Positions 1 through 7,626 of a stretch of DNA of 40,711 bases are shown here, piece after piece. The notes beneath the pieces were generated by a model. It did no database searches, was not told the DNA's origin, and saw nothing but the letters and a program-made list of their open reading frames with translations. Position numbers and translations under genes: made by a program. Positions within the stretch are counted from its first letter, which is position 1. Every line of letters starts with the position of its first letter. The stretch is from Gammaproteobacteria bacterium (lineage in GTDB: Bacteria > Pseudomonadota > Gammaproteobacteria > SZUA-229): NCBI GenBank assembly GCA_029882395.1, contig JAOUKT010000026.1, positions 1 through 40,711 of the forward strand, written 5' to 3'.

Positions 1-178
1 GCATCATTTCATATTCGTACGAATAAAGATCGAAGTTGTTTTCACGGGCAATCAATGGGTAAAGCAATGGTAATCTGCCTGTTGATTTCAGGTAGTTATC
101 CAGTTCAAGAGTAAGCGAAGGTGAATGTCTTTCGCCTTTAAAAGAAAAATGCACAGTAATCGTAACGATATTTTTCAT
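1..178 (-). CDS. Partial small hypothetical protein downstream of cbbO (C-terminus off the left edge)
   Basis: A minus-strand reading frame opens with ATG at 178 and stays open to the window edge, giving 59 complete codons. The start reads MKNIVTITVHFSFKGERHSP, followed by an acidic and hydrophobic stretch (SLTLELDNYL) and a Tyr/Glu-rich end (LYSYEYEM). No signal peptide or membrane segment is visible. It lies 123 bases downstream of the cbbO stop on the same strand, so it may be the distal gene of the cbbM-cbbQ-cbbO cluster. The ribosome site is weak (an AAAGAAA stretch). I do not recognise a family. The sensible hydrophilic/hydrophobic alternation and the position support a real gene, but the product and full length cannot be given. 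Confidence 0.55.
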   Translation of the reverse strand, partial: MKNIVTITVHFSFKGERHSPSLTLELDNYLKSTGRLPLLYPLIARENNFDLYSYEYEMM

Positions 179-301
179 AGTGTTTCTTTTTGTCAGAGCG
201 TGAATGAAAATGCTGCAGCAAATAGCCAGCGTTCAGAGGCAAAAGCTGGCAGTCAATACTGTTGCCAGATACCGGCTCTCTGATGCTGCAGCGGAAATTG
301 T

Positions 302-2563
302 TTATGCCGTTAACGACATAAACAATTTTGGTAGTTTTTCCGGTAAGCTTTCGACTTTGTCGATAACCGTATAACCGTTGCTGCCAAAGATATCTTCAAT
401 ATAGTCATCAGCCTTTTTGTCAAGACTGATGCAATGAGTGTAGATGCCTTTGGCGGATAATTCTTCCACCGCTTTATGTGTGTCATCGATTAATAGTTTG
501 TCATCGGTGACATCAATATCAGCCGGCTCACCATCGGTTAAGATCAGCAATAATTTTTTGTCTGCTTGCTGGCCTTGCAGGTAATGTGAAGCGTGGCGCA
601 CAGCCGCACCCATGCGGGTAGAAAAGCCCGCTTCAATATTGGCCAGGCGCGCTTTTACGATGTCGTCCCAGTGTTCGCTAAAACCTTTTAAATGGTAGTA
701 ACGCACATTGTGACGGGTATCCGAATGGAATCCGGCAATGGCAAACTTGTCACCCAGCTGTTCAATCGACCAGCCGAGCAATGTCACGGCTTCACGACTG
801 AGCTCTAAAATACTTTGTGTACAGCCTTCAGGCACCTCATCCAGTGAAGCCGATAAGTCCATTAACAGTAATACCGCAAAATCACGGCCATCGTGCTTGT
901 GACTCATGTTAATGCGCGGGTCGGGTTGTGAGCCGCTCTTGAAATCGATCAGTGAACGAATCGCTACATCAAGATCCAGCTCACTGCCTTCTTCCTGATA
1001 TCGCTGGCGCACGTAATGCTGAGGCTTTAACAAATCCAGTATTCGTTTTAAGTAGTTTGCCAGCGCGGCATGTTTTTCTAAAATCTTGTCGATATCAGAC
1101 GCATTGCCCGGTGCGTGCAGTGATTCGTATAGAGTCACCCAGTCGGGTTTATAGCTTGACGTGTTGTAATCCCACTCGTGGTAATGGCGTGGAGGTAAAC
1201 CGTCCGGTTCAATGGTTTCTTTGCTCTGAGGCTGGCTGGTGTCATCTTCCGGTTCGTCAGTTTCTTCAATGAAGACCCACATATGCCGGTTGTCATCACG
1301 GTAGTCGACTTCGGTGTTTGCAAACATGACTTTAGGTAACAGGTCACTTTGACGGCGCGTTCTGGCGGTGAAAGAAATGGCAAGCCCCAGCATTTCTTTG
1401 GTGCTTGATTCACTGTCTTTCAGTGCATCCCGGAACTTTCCGACAAACTCGAGGATATCCGGGTTCTGGTAACCGTGGTTCTGATCGAGAATAGCGCGTG
1501 AAACCATCGCCAGGCGGTGACGCACGCAGGACTCGTTTTCATTATCGCAAGCACCTTCAACAGGTACCGGGTGCAAGGCAAGAAAGTATTTTTTAAGCCC
1601 CGGATATTCGCGCAGAATCAGTTGTTCAACGCGCGCATCCTCAAACATTTCAACCGCAACACGCTGGAAGGGCGATAAATTATCGGCAACCTGACGTTCA
1701 GTCCATTTTTTATGGGCAGCCATGTGGGCGATGGTGACACGGTAGCGATTGATGCCCGAAACATTATTAATGTCATCGTAAACATCCGGCACTCGCATGC
1801 CTAAATCATCATAATAGGGTTGTGGTTTGCGAAGCGTGTCAAAACCCAAAGAGTAGGGTACAAAATATTCCTCGCGTTGCCACATGCTGCGGATGTACAT
1901 GTCGAGCTGGCGTTCATGGTCCATATATAAAGTGCCATGACGCTCGCGCTGTAGCATGGCTTTACTGTCGGCTGATTGCAGGCCGAAATAATCTTTTTGA
2001 CGCTCGGGGTGATTGTGGTAATTACGCACTCCGTATTCAATCCAGTTTTTTAAACCTTCAAGCGATAACTGGCTTAACAAATAAGGAATGTGATCTAGCA
2101 GCACTAAAAAGCCCTGGCTCGAATGTGTTTTGTGGTGACCATGAACGGATGTTGTTGTCTCATCGAGCATCGAAAACAGAATATCGAAAAAGTGATTCAT
2201 CTGCTCGAGTGTGCCAAGACGGCGAGAGGCCTCAGGCAAGCACTGCATAAATGGAGGGATCGCTTTTCCATTGGGTGAGCGTGACATATCCCAGACATGT
2301 TTGGAGACAATTTCAAGAATGGCTTCATCGCCTAAACGATGTACCATTTGCGGCATTTCTTCGAGGTAAATCGAAACGGGTTCCCAGCCACGGCCGATCA
2401 TGCAAACCAGTGATGCCCCCGAAAGATATTGGGCAACGCCTTCGTTACTTAAATTGCGCAACGCATCTTTCATGTAATCATCAAAGCAGTCTTCAATTTG
2501 CGCAAAGCTGCACTTCAATTGCTTACGATGATGCGGGTATTGTGTATTAACTTCAGTTGTCAT
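302..2563 (-). CDS. cbbO: CbbO, von Willebrand factor A domain RuBisCO-activation protein
   Basis: This 753-residue protein is the adaptor of the CbbQ-CbbO RuBisCO activase. In the known system a CbbQ AAA+ hexamer binds one CbbO, which docks on RuBisCO so that inhibitory sugar phosphates can be released. The C-terminal third is a von Willebrand A domain with a MIDAS metal site: DLSAS at residues 569-573, preceded by hydrophobic LLLM. A later LTDGEP motif is typical of the same fold. The long N-terminal part is the CbbO/NorD-like helical region. Length matches the family (about 750-800 residues). It is cytoplasmic, with no signal peptide. The gene follows cbbQ after 194 bases, and the Shine-Dalgarno is poor. 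NorD is the closest alternative, but the RuBisCO context argues for CbbO. Confidence 0.93.
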   Translation of the reverse strand: MTTEVNTQYPHHRKQLKCSFAQIEDCFDDYMKDALRNLSNEGVAQYLSGASLVCMIGRGWEPVSIYLEEMPQMVHRLGDEAILEIVSKHVWDMSRSPNGKAIPPFMQCLPEASRRLGTLEQMNHFFDILFSMLDETTTSVHGHHKTHSSQGFLVLLDHIPYLLSQLSLEGLKNWIEYGVRNYHNHPERQKDYFGLQSADSKAMLQRERHGTLYMDHERQLDMYIRSMWQREEYFVPYSLGFDTLRKPQPYYDDLGMRVPDVYDDINNVSGINRYRVTIAHMAAHKKWTERQVADNLSPFQRVAVEMFEDARVEQLILREYPGLKKYFLALHPVPVEGACDNENESCVRHRLAMVSRAILDQNHGYQNPDILEFVGKFRDALKDSESSTKEMLGLAISFTARTRRQSDLLPKVMFANTEVDYRDDNRHMWVFIEETDEPEDDTSQPQSKETIEPDGLPPRHYHEWDYNTSSYKPDWVTLYESLHAPGNASDIDKILEKHAALANYLKRILDLLKPQHYVRQRYQEEGSELDLDVAIRSLIDFKSGSQPDPRINMSHKHDGRDFAVLLLMDLSASLDEVPEGCTQSILELSREAVTLLGWSIEQLGDKFAIAGFHSDTRHNVRYYHLKGFSEHWDDIVKARLANIEAGFSTRMGAAVRHASHYLQGQQADKKLLLILTDGEPADIDVTDDKLLIDDTHKAVEELSAKGIYTHCISLDKKADDYIEDIFGSNGYTVIDKVESLPEKLPKLFMSLTA

Positions 2564-2757
2564 TGTTTGATGTCACCACGAAGCACACGGCGGGTACAGA
2601 GAAAAACAGGTTGTTATAAACGCCCTGTAGCCTGATGTGCTAAATTTATTCCGGGTCGATGTTCTGTAAACAAGGTTCTGGGCACAGAGAATCAGGAGCA
2701 AAGAGCTAATCAATAAACAAACCCGTTTGTCCTGTGTTCTCTGCACGGCTATGCCTT
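2564..2757. repeat. cbbO-cbbQ spacer with three degenerate CAGAGAA-type repeat copies
   Basis: Three related 16-17 base units are visible: GTACAGAGAAAAACAGG at 2594-2610, GGCACAGAGAATCAGG at 2681-2696, and an inverted copy CCTGTGTTCTCTGCAC at 2731-2746 (reverse complement GTGCAGAGAACACAGG). The outer two can pair imperfectly. No open reading frame or strong terminator is seen. The role is unknown; it could be a dispersed intergenic repeat or an RNA structure between the two co-transcribed genes. Confidence 0.45.
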
Positions 2758-3567
2758 TTACGCAAAAATACTATCAATTGAATGAATCAAAGTATCACGA
2801 ATATCTTTGTCATCTGTAATTGGCGTAACGAGTGCCATGCGACAGGCAGACTTTGCTTCAATGCCATTGTTCATTAACGTTGCAGCATAGACTAACAAAC
2901 GGGTAGAAATGCCTTCATCCAGGCCATGGCCTTTTAAGTGACGTGCCGTATGCGCCACTTTAACCAGCTTGCCAGCGACCTCGGCGTCGATGCCGGCTTC
3001 TTTAGTCACAATCTCGGCTTCCACTTTTGTGTCCGGGTAATCAAAATCCAGACCCGTGAAACGCTGTTTGGTTGATTGCTTAAGGTCTTTCATCATGCTC
3101 TGGTAACCCGGGTTATAAGAAATGACCAGCTGGAAATCAGGGTGAGCTTCAATCAGTTCGCCTTTTTTATCTAAAGGCAAGGTCCGGCGGTGGTCGGTTA
3201 ACGGGTGAATAACAACCGTCGTATCCTGACGCGCTTCAACGATTTCATCAAGATAACAGATGGCACCGATACGGGCCGCAGTGGTTAACGGCCCGTCTAA
3301 CCAGCGAGTGCCGTTAGCATCTAATAAATAACGACCGACCAAATCAGAGGCGGTCATGTCTTCATTACAGGCAACCGTAATTAAAGGCTTGCCTAATTTA
3401 TGCGCCATGTGCTCGATAAAACGGGACTTGCCGCAACCTGTCGGGCCTTTAACCATAACCGGCATACGCGCTGCATAAGCGGCATTGTATAAGGCCACTT
3501 CATCGCCCTGTGCCTGGTAAAAGGGCTCCTCAGTAATTTTGTATTGTTCGATATCGATGTCAGTCAT
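2758..3567 (-). CDS. cbbQ: CbbQ, MoxR-type AAA+ ATPase for RuBisCO activation
   Basis: This 269-residue ATPase is the motor partner of CbbO. Walker A is GPTGCGKS at residues 41-48 and Walker B is CYLDE ending at D107-E108. Further on, ISYNPGYQ corresponds to the sensor-1 region of MoxR/NorQ/CbbQ proteins. Length is as expected (about 265-270). It is cytoplasmic and expected to form hexamers that remodel RuBisCO through CbbO. It starts at ATG 3567, about 150 bases downstream of the cbbM stop, with a hairpin terminator between them, so it is probably expressed at a lower level than cbbM. NorQ is the nearest paralogue, but the cbbM neighbour decides the call. Confidence 0.95.
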   Translation of the reverse strand: MTDIDIEQYKITEEPFYQAQGDEVALYNAAYAARMPVMVKGPTGCGKSRFIEHMAHKLGKPLITVACNEDMTASDLVGRYLLDANGTRWLDGPLTTAARIGAICYLDEIVEARQDTTVVIHPLTDHRRTLPLDKKGELIEAHPDFQLVISYNPGYQSMMKDLKQSTKQRFTGLDFDYPDTKVEAEIVTKEAGIDAEVAGKLVKVAHTARHLKGHGLDEGISTRLLVYAATLMNNGIEAKSACRMALVTPITDDKDIRDTLIHSIDSIFA

Positions 3568-3663
3568 TTTTTCATACCTTTTGACAAAAATTGTTCACCA
3601 CAATGAACACTTAGCTGAACGTTGTGGTGAAAAATCTTTTTAAATTGTGTCATTAAAACAGAG

Positions 3664-3705
3664 AAAAAAAAGCCCCGCCCACATGGATGCGAGCGGGGCT
3701 TTTTT
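3664..3705 (-). terminator. Intrinsic terminator/attenuator between cbbM and cbbQ
   Basis: An 8-bp GC-rich stem (AGCCCCGC at 3671-3678 with GCGGGGCT at 3693-3700) encloses a 14-base loop. It is flanked by A-runs and T-runs on both sides, so on the minus strand it ends in a U-tract of about eight. It starts 19 bases after the cbbM stop. It should stop most transcripts after cbbM and let some read through into cbbQO. It is symmetrical enough to act in both directions. Confidence 0.9.
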
Positions 3706-3723
3706 CAAACTAAAACATTCGAT

Positions 3724-5112
3724 TTACTTGTGAACGCCCAGCTTGTCTCTCCAGCCCGGGAACAATGCATCAGCATCATGCTCAAACGACTCGAATGCGC
3801 GAGCAAATTCTTTGTGCTCTTTCGCGTATTCGATTGGGTCAGCACCAGACTTCCAGCAATCGTATGCCTGATGTAAAGATATTGCACCAGCAGCAGGAGA
3901 ATCGATATGACCGTAAGAACCACCACCAGAAGTGTTGATGACGTTACCGTGGCCTAAGTTCTCGAAGAAACCTGGAAGACGCAGAGCGTTCATGCCGCCA
4001 GAGATGATTGGCGTTGTTGGCTTCATACCATTCCATTTCTGGAAGTACTCAGGTCCCTGGCACTCATCACGTTCAATCATGTAAGCGATGATTTTATCTT
4101 CCTGACCACCTTCCATCTTGCCGTAGCCCATTGTGCCTACGTGGATACCAGAAGCACCCATTAAACGAGACAGTTTAGCTAAAACATAAGCCGTGTAACC
4201 ACGCTTAGAAGAAGGAGACGTTACAGCACCGTGACCGGCACGATGGTAGTGTAAGTACTGACCAGGGTAGTTACGGCGTGCCGTCGTCACCATACCTGGG
4301 CCACCGACATAACCGTCAACTAAGAATGCTAAACGTGGTGCATCTTCGCCGAATAATTCAAGACCGTAGTCTGCACGCGCGCACATTTCGTGGTGATCGT
4401 CTGCCGTGATGTTCATAGAGAAGATTTTTGCTTCGCCCGTTTCGTCTTGTGCACGTTTCATGGCGTCATGAACTAAAGGCAATACCTTTTTCATTGGGCA
4501 GAAAACCTGGTTACCCTGTGGCTCATCATTCTTGATGAAGTCACCGCCTAACCAGAAAGAGTAAGCAGCAGCAGCAAATGGCTCTGGACGTAAACCAAGC
4601 TTGGGCTTGATGATGGTACCGGCGATGTAACCACCGTTTTCACGTGGACGACCTAATGCATTCCACATGTCAGAGATATCCATTGAAGGACCGTCAAACA
4701 GGTTTAACATCTTAGGTGGAATGAAGAAGTCATACATTTGAGCGTTCTTGATGTCACCCATGCCCTGGTTGTTACCAATAGCAAGCGTTAGGAAAGAAAC
4801 GATCATGGCACGGCCATCGATTACGTTACGATCGAACAGGTCGTTCGGGTATGCAATCTTCATGATGCCTTTAGCTTCATCGATTGAGTAAACTAATGCG
4901 TCGACACCTTTAGTGAAGTCATCAGTAGTAGATACTTCAACATTAGTACCTGTAGAGGATTCAGCAGCAAAGTGAGCTGCTGCTTCTAAATAACCGTAAC
5001 CTTCAGCAGGTTCCATCGTGTAAGCAACTAAAATGTGCTTGCCATCAGCCAGTAAGTTGTCTTCGTTCAAGCTAAGGTCAGAATAACGACCTGTTTGATC
5101 TAATAAAGCCAT
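3724..5112 (-). CDS. cbbM: Form II ribulose-1,5-bisphosphate carboxylase/oxygenase
   Basis: This 462-residue RuBisCO large subunit fixes CO2 onto ribulose-1,5-bisphosphate in the Calvin cycle. It is form II by sequence: no small-subunit gene is nearby and the motifs match the Rhodospirillum rubrum type. Catalytic residues are intact with an offset of +3 from the R. rubrum enzyme: K169 in KPKLGL, carbamylated K194, and metal ligands D196 and E197 in [10 protein letters not shown]. Loop 6 reads [10 protein letters not shown], and the phosphate-binding SGGMNALR and NTSGGGS segments are present. Start ATG 5112 follows an excellent AGGAGAG site. It is divergent from cbbR, whose product probably activates it. 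Form II enzymes usually have low CO2/O2 specificity, which fits high-CO2 or low-oxygen niches. Confidence 0.98.
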   Translation of the reverse strand: MALLDQTGRYSDLSLNEDNLLADGKHILVAYTMEPAEGYGYLEAAAHFAAESSTGTNVEVSTTDDFTKGVDALVYSIDEAKGIMKIAYPNDLFDRNVIDGRAMIVSFLTLAIGNNQGMGDIKNAQMYDFFIPPKMLNLFDGPSMDISDMWNALGRPRENGGYIAGTIIKPKLGLRPEPFAAAAYSFWLGGDFIKNDEPQGNQVFCPMKKVLPLVHDAMKRAQDETGEAKIFSMNITADDHHEMCARADYGLELFGEDAPRLAFLVDGYVGGPGMVTTARRNYPGQYLHYHRAGHGAVTSPSSKRGYTAYVLAKLSRLMGASGIHVGTMGYGKMEGGQEDKIIAYMIERDECQGPEYFQKWNGMKPTTPIISGGMNALRLPGFFENLGHGNVINTSGGGSYGHIDSPAAGAISLHQAYDCWKSGADPIEYAKEHKEFARAFESFEHDADALFPGWRDKLGVHK

Positions 5113-5213
5113 TGCATGCTCTCCTGTTAATAAATTCGGTACTGAAAGCAGGGCAAGTTAGAAGTAAATACCCTTACTCTTCAGAAGGATTGCGACTATA
5201 CGGACATTGCACC

Positions 5214-5219
5214 ATAATA
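5214..5219 (-). promoter_or_regulatory. Candidate -10 element for cbbM
   Basis: On the minus strand these bases read TATTAT, a good -10 hexamer about 100 bases upstream of the cbbM start. No good -35 is visible at the usual distance (TTCTAT at best), as expected for an activator-dependent promoter. Inferred by eye only. Confidence 0.35.
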
Positions 5220-5235
5220 AGAACTCAAATGTTCT
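5220..5235. promoter_or_regulatory. Palindrome AGAAC-N6-GTTCT, candidate CbbR site
   Basis: A perfect 5+5 inverted repeat (AGAACTCAAATGTTCT) lies between the divergent cbbM and cbbR. It overlaps TCA-N7-TGA at 5225-5237, which fits the TNA-N7-TNA pattern reported for CbbR. Binding is inferred from position and pattern. Confidence 0.45.
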
Positions 5236-5244
5236 GATAGAAAC

Positions 5245-5262
5245 CATAAGGTTTTGCTTATG
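5245..5262. promoter_or_regulatory. Palindrome CATAAG-N6-CTTATG overlapping the cbbR start codon
   Basis: A perfect 6+6 inverted repeat covers the cbbR initiation codon at 5260. It has the same six-base spacer as the palindrome 25 bases upstream. A LysR protein bound here could repress its own gene. If the -10 at 5214-5219 is right, the same site would sit upstream of the cbbM promoter, in an activating position. Confidence 0.45.
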
Positions 5263-6159
5263 CATGTTACGATACGCCAGCTTGAGGTGTTTGAAACCGC
5301 GGCCCGCTTGCTGAGCTATACCCGCACCGCAGAAACCCTGTACATGAGTCAGCCGGCCGTGTCTATGCAAATTAAGCAGCTAGAAGAAAATGTAGGCCTG
5401 CCCTTATTTGAAATGCTGGGTAAAAAGCTGTATTTAACGGAGGCGGGCAAGGAATTCTATATATATAGTAAAGATATTTTTCATTTATTAGATGAAGCCG
5501 AAGCCGTCGTCGAAGCGATGAAGGGATTGCACCGTGGCCGTTTGAAGGTATCGGTAGCCACTACCGCCAGTTATTTTACAACACGGCTTCTGGCGGCATT
5601 TTCAAAGCGTTTTAAAGGCGTGCAAATAAACCTGGATGTGGCCAACAGGGAAAGTTTGCGCCAGCAGCTGGAAGAAAATGAGCCTGATCTGGTGATTATG
5701 GGCCAGCCGCCGGACGGTATCGATGTCGAAGCGCAGGCTTTTATGAGCAACCCGCTGGTGATGGTGGCACCGGCAGACCATGCACTGACAAATGAAAAAA
5801 ATATAGCGTTAAGTCGTTTTGCCGATGAGCACTTTGTCGTGCGTGAAACAGGCTCCGGTACCCTGGGCGCGATTGAGCGCTTTTTTACAGAGCACGATGT
5901 GCCGTTTCATACTGGCATAGAGATGTCGAGCAATGAGGCGATCAAACAGGCCGTTGAAGCGGGTCTGGGTTTGGGTATTGCTTCTATTCATACGCTGGAA
6001 CTGGAACTGGAGACTGGCCGGCTGGTATTGCTGGATGTGGAGGATTTTCCAATTCGAAGGCAGTGGTACCTGGTGCAGCGCAAGGGTAAACGCTTGTCTG
6101 TGGTGGCGAAGGCTTTTAAAGATTTTGTATTGACAGAAGCAGGCCAGTTTATACGTTAG
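5260..6159 (+). CDS. cbbR: CbbR, LysR-type regulator of the cbb genes
   Basis: This LysR-family DNA-binding regulator has 299 residues from the ATG at 5260. The N-terminal winged helix-turn-helix is clear (HVTIRQLEVFETAARLLSYT, then MSQPAVSMQIKQLEE, about residues 3-47), followed by a linker helix and a periplasmic-binding-protein-like effector domain. CbbR proteins respond to Calvin-cycle metabolites or cofactors and activate cbb operons. The divergent position next to cbbM supports this role. An upstream in-frame TTG at 5254 is possible, but the ATG start matches the usual CbbR N-terminus (MHVT-RQL). The start codon lies within a palindrome, consistent with autoregulation. The cognate ligand cannot be told from sequence. 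Confidence 0.92.
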   Translation: MHVTIRQLEVFETAARLLSYTRTAETLYMSQPAVSMQIKQLEENVGLPLFEMLGKKLYLTEAGKEFYIYSKDIFHLLDEAEAVVEAMKGLHRGRLKVSVATTASYFTTRLLAAFSKRFKGVQINLDVANRESLRQQLEENEPDLVIMGQPPDGIDVEAQAFMSNPLVMVAPADHALTNEKNIALSRFADEHFVVRETGSGTLGAIERFFTEHDVPFHTGIEMSSNEAIKQAVEAGLGLGIASIHTLELELETGRLVLLDVEDFPIRRQWYLVQRKGKRLSVVAKAFKDFVLTEAGQFIR

Positions 6160-6211
6160 GATCCAGCTAAAAACCACTCAACTTAGTGGTGAAAAATATA
6201 CCGTAACTTTC

Positions 6212-6239
6212 TTGACATGATAAACATCAGAACTATGCT
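6212..6239 (+). promoter_or_regulatory. Sigma-70 promoter for the first DUF3015 gene
   Basis: A perfect -35 TTGACA (6212-6217), a 16-base spacer and a good -10 TATGCT (6234-6239) lie about 65 bases upstream of the gene. The leader then contains an A/T-rich hairpin, CGCATA-TTTTT-TATGCG, at 6247-6263. Confidence 0.75.
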
Positions 6240-6306
6240 TTAAAGACGCATATTTTTTATGCGCTTGATTAAATAATATAACTAATAATTAAGGGAAAAC
6301 TTAACA

Positions 6307-6804
6307 ATGAAACATTTTAAAAAATATCTTATGTTACTTGCTTTAGTCATCGCTTTACCCGCTACTGCCCAGGCAGCCGGTAAGAGTGCATATACCCAGT
6401 GTGGAATCGGCGCAATGCTTTTTGAAAATGATGCCACTCTTGCAGTAGTATCGAATGTCATCTGGGATTCGGGTACAACAGCCTTGACATCAGCGGCTGC
6501 CAGTGAAGATACGTGTAAAGGTTCTGCTGCCTCTGCGGCATTATATATCCATGAAACGTATAGCAATCTTGAAGAAGAGACGGCAAAAGGCGAAGGCCAG
6601 CATGTCGTTGCCGTATTAAATATCATGGGTTGTGAAAGTCAGTCACATGCAAACATTATCGGTTCGATTCGCAATGAGTTTGCAAAATCTGTAAGCGATG
6701 CTTCATTTGCTGAAAAATCGACTTCAATGAAAGCGAAAGTATACAGTGATATTGTACAAAATAAGGTCACTACTCAATATGCGGCACAGTGCCAGGTTAT
6801 TTAA
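6307..6804 (+). CDS. DUF3015 family exported protein, copy 1
   Basis: This 165-residue protein has a clear signal peptide (KHFKK, then LMLLALVIALPA, cleavage near AQA-AG at residue 23-24), so it is probably periplasmic. The mature part opens with CGIGAMLF and an SGTTALT segment, the hallmark of DUF3015 proteins. Four cysteines (32, 70, 109, 162) are all kept in the next gene's product and could form two disulfides. The function of the family is unknown. It has its own strong promoter and a terminator, so it is a single-gene transcript. The following gene is a recognisable duplicate, with nearly identical C-terminal halves. I am confident of the family, not of any role. Confidence 0.85.
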   Translation: MKHFKKYLMLLALVIALPATAQAAGKSAYTQCGIGAMLFENDATLAVVSNVIWDSGTTALTSAAASEDTCKGSAASAALYIHETYSNLEEETAKGEGQHVVAVLNIMGCESQSHANIIGSIRNEFAKSVSDASFAEKSTSMKAKVYSDIVQNKVTTQYAAQCQVI

Positions 6805-6830
6805 GTCGCATAGTTTAAAAAAGTAGAATA

Positions 6831-6863
6831 AAAAAGCCTGCTATTCATAGCGGGCTTTTTTTT
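6831..6863 (+). terminator. Intrinsic terminator after DUF3015 copy 1
   Basis: An 8-bp stem (GCCTGCTA 6836-6843 with TAGCGGGC 6848-6855, one G-U pair) has a TTCA loop, an upstream A-run and eight T residues. It starts 32 bases after the stop codon. Confidence 0.92.
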
Positions 6864-6922
6864 GTCTTTAGAAAGTCGGTGAAAGCATTTCTCAGACTTA
6901 AAAAATAAAAAAGCGCAATGAT

Positions 6923-6951
6923 TTGTTTATATTGGCACAATGCAATATGAT
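6923..6951 (+). promoter_or_regulatory. Probable sigma-70 promoter for DUF3015 copy 2
   Basis: TTGTTT (6923-6928), a 17-base spacer and TATGAT (6946-6951) lie 35 bases upstream of the chosen start. The -10 is strong and the -35 moderate. Confidence 0.55.
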
Positions 6952-6985
6952 CAAAGCATATAAAAATAAAAAGGAAGAGGCTCTG

Positions 6986-7516
6986 ATGAAACGAATTAAA
7001 CAAGGCATTATGTTAATGTCTTTTCTTGTTTCACTGCCGGCCACTGTGTTTGCAGAGGAGGCAAAAATAGCCGCGGAAACTGCCCCGGCAAGCTTTAATG
7101 CATGGCGTGACTGCGGTATTGGTGCAATGATTTTTGATGAAACGCCTATGGCGGCCATTATATCAAATGTGTACTGGGATTCCGGTACGACAGCGTTAAC
7201 CTCGGCGGCAGGCAGCAGGGATACATGTTTTGGCAAAACCGTAATTGCTGCAAGCTATATCCATGAAACTTATAGCCGTCTTGAAGAAGAGACGGCAAAA
7301 GGCAAAGGACAACACGTGGCCGCAATGTTAACGATCATGGGTTGTGGTAGTCAGTCACATGCCGATATTATTGGCTCGGTTCGCAACGAGTTTGCAAAAT
7401 CTGTTAATGACGCCAGCTTTGGTGCCAAAACAACCGCAGCAAAAGCAGAAGTCTATAACGCCATTGTGCAAAACAAGATCGCTACAGAGTATGCCGCACA
7501 GTGCCAAATTATCTAG
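6986..7516 (+). CDS. DUF3015 family exported protein, copy 2
   Basis: A 176-residue paralogue of the preceding protein. ATG 6986 is chosen because it follows an AAGGAAGAGG ribosome site and begins a good signal peptide (MKRIKQGIMLMSFLVSLPA, cleavage near VFA-EE). Upstream in-frame starts would add a charged, non-signal stretch. The mature part has a 15-20 residue insert before CGIGAMIF compared with copy 1. Both copies share the IHETYS-LEEETAKG segment, MGC-SQSHA, NEFAKSV and a C-terminal YAAQCQ-I. All four cysteines are conserved. It is followed by the DUF4105 gene after 110 bases. It is probably periplasmic and its function is unknown. Confidence 0.84.
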   Translation: MKRIKQGIMLMSFLVSLPATVFAEEAKIAAETAPASFNAWRDCGIGAMIFDETPMAAIISNVYWDSGTTALTSAAGSRDTCFGKTVIAASYIHETYSRLEEETAKGKGQHVAAMLTIMGCGSQSHADIIGSVRNEFAKSVNDASFGAKTTAAKAEVYNAIVQNKIATEYAAQCQII

Positions 7517-7548
7517 CTACCGGTTCGCTCTACACCGGGAAATGAAAC

Positions 7549-7580
7549 ATGAGCCTGTTAGTAATGCTAGCAGGCTCATG
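7549..7580 (+). terminator. Strong hairpin after DUF3015 copy 2 (possible terminator)
   Basis: A perfect 10-bp stem (CATGAGCCTG at 7549-7558 with CAGGCTCATG at 7571-7580) extends inward by wobble pairs. The downstream sequence TTGTTGTGG is only partly U-rich, so termination may be incomplete and allow read-through into the next gene. Confidence 0.55.
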
Positions 7581-7626
7581 TTGTTGTGGCTGTAAATTAT
7601 TAATTGTAAATTGTTAATGTAGTTAG

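Noticed and set aside
1822..2250. Plus-strand open frame of 142 codons opposite cbbO
   Set aside because: It lies entirely within cbbO on the other strand, has no ribosome site and an unprotein-like composition; cbbO has clear domains.
5254..5259. Upstream TTG start for cbbR
   Set aside because: The ATG six bases later gives the canonical CbbR N-terminus.
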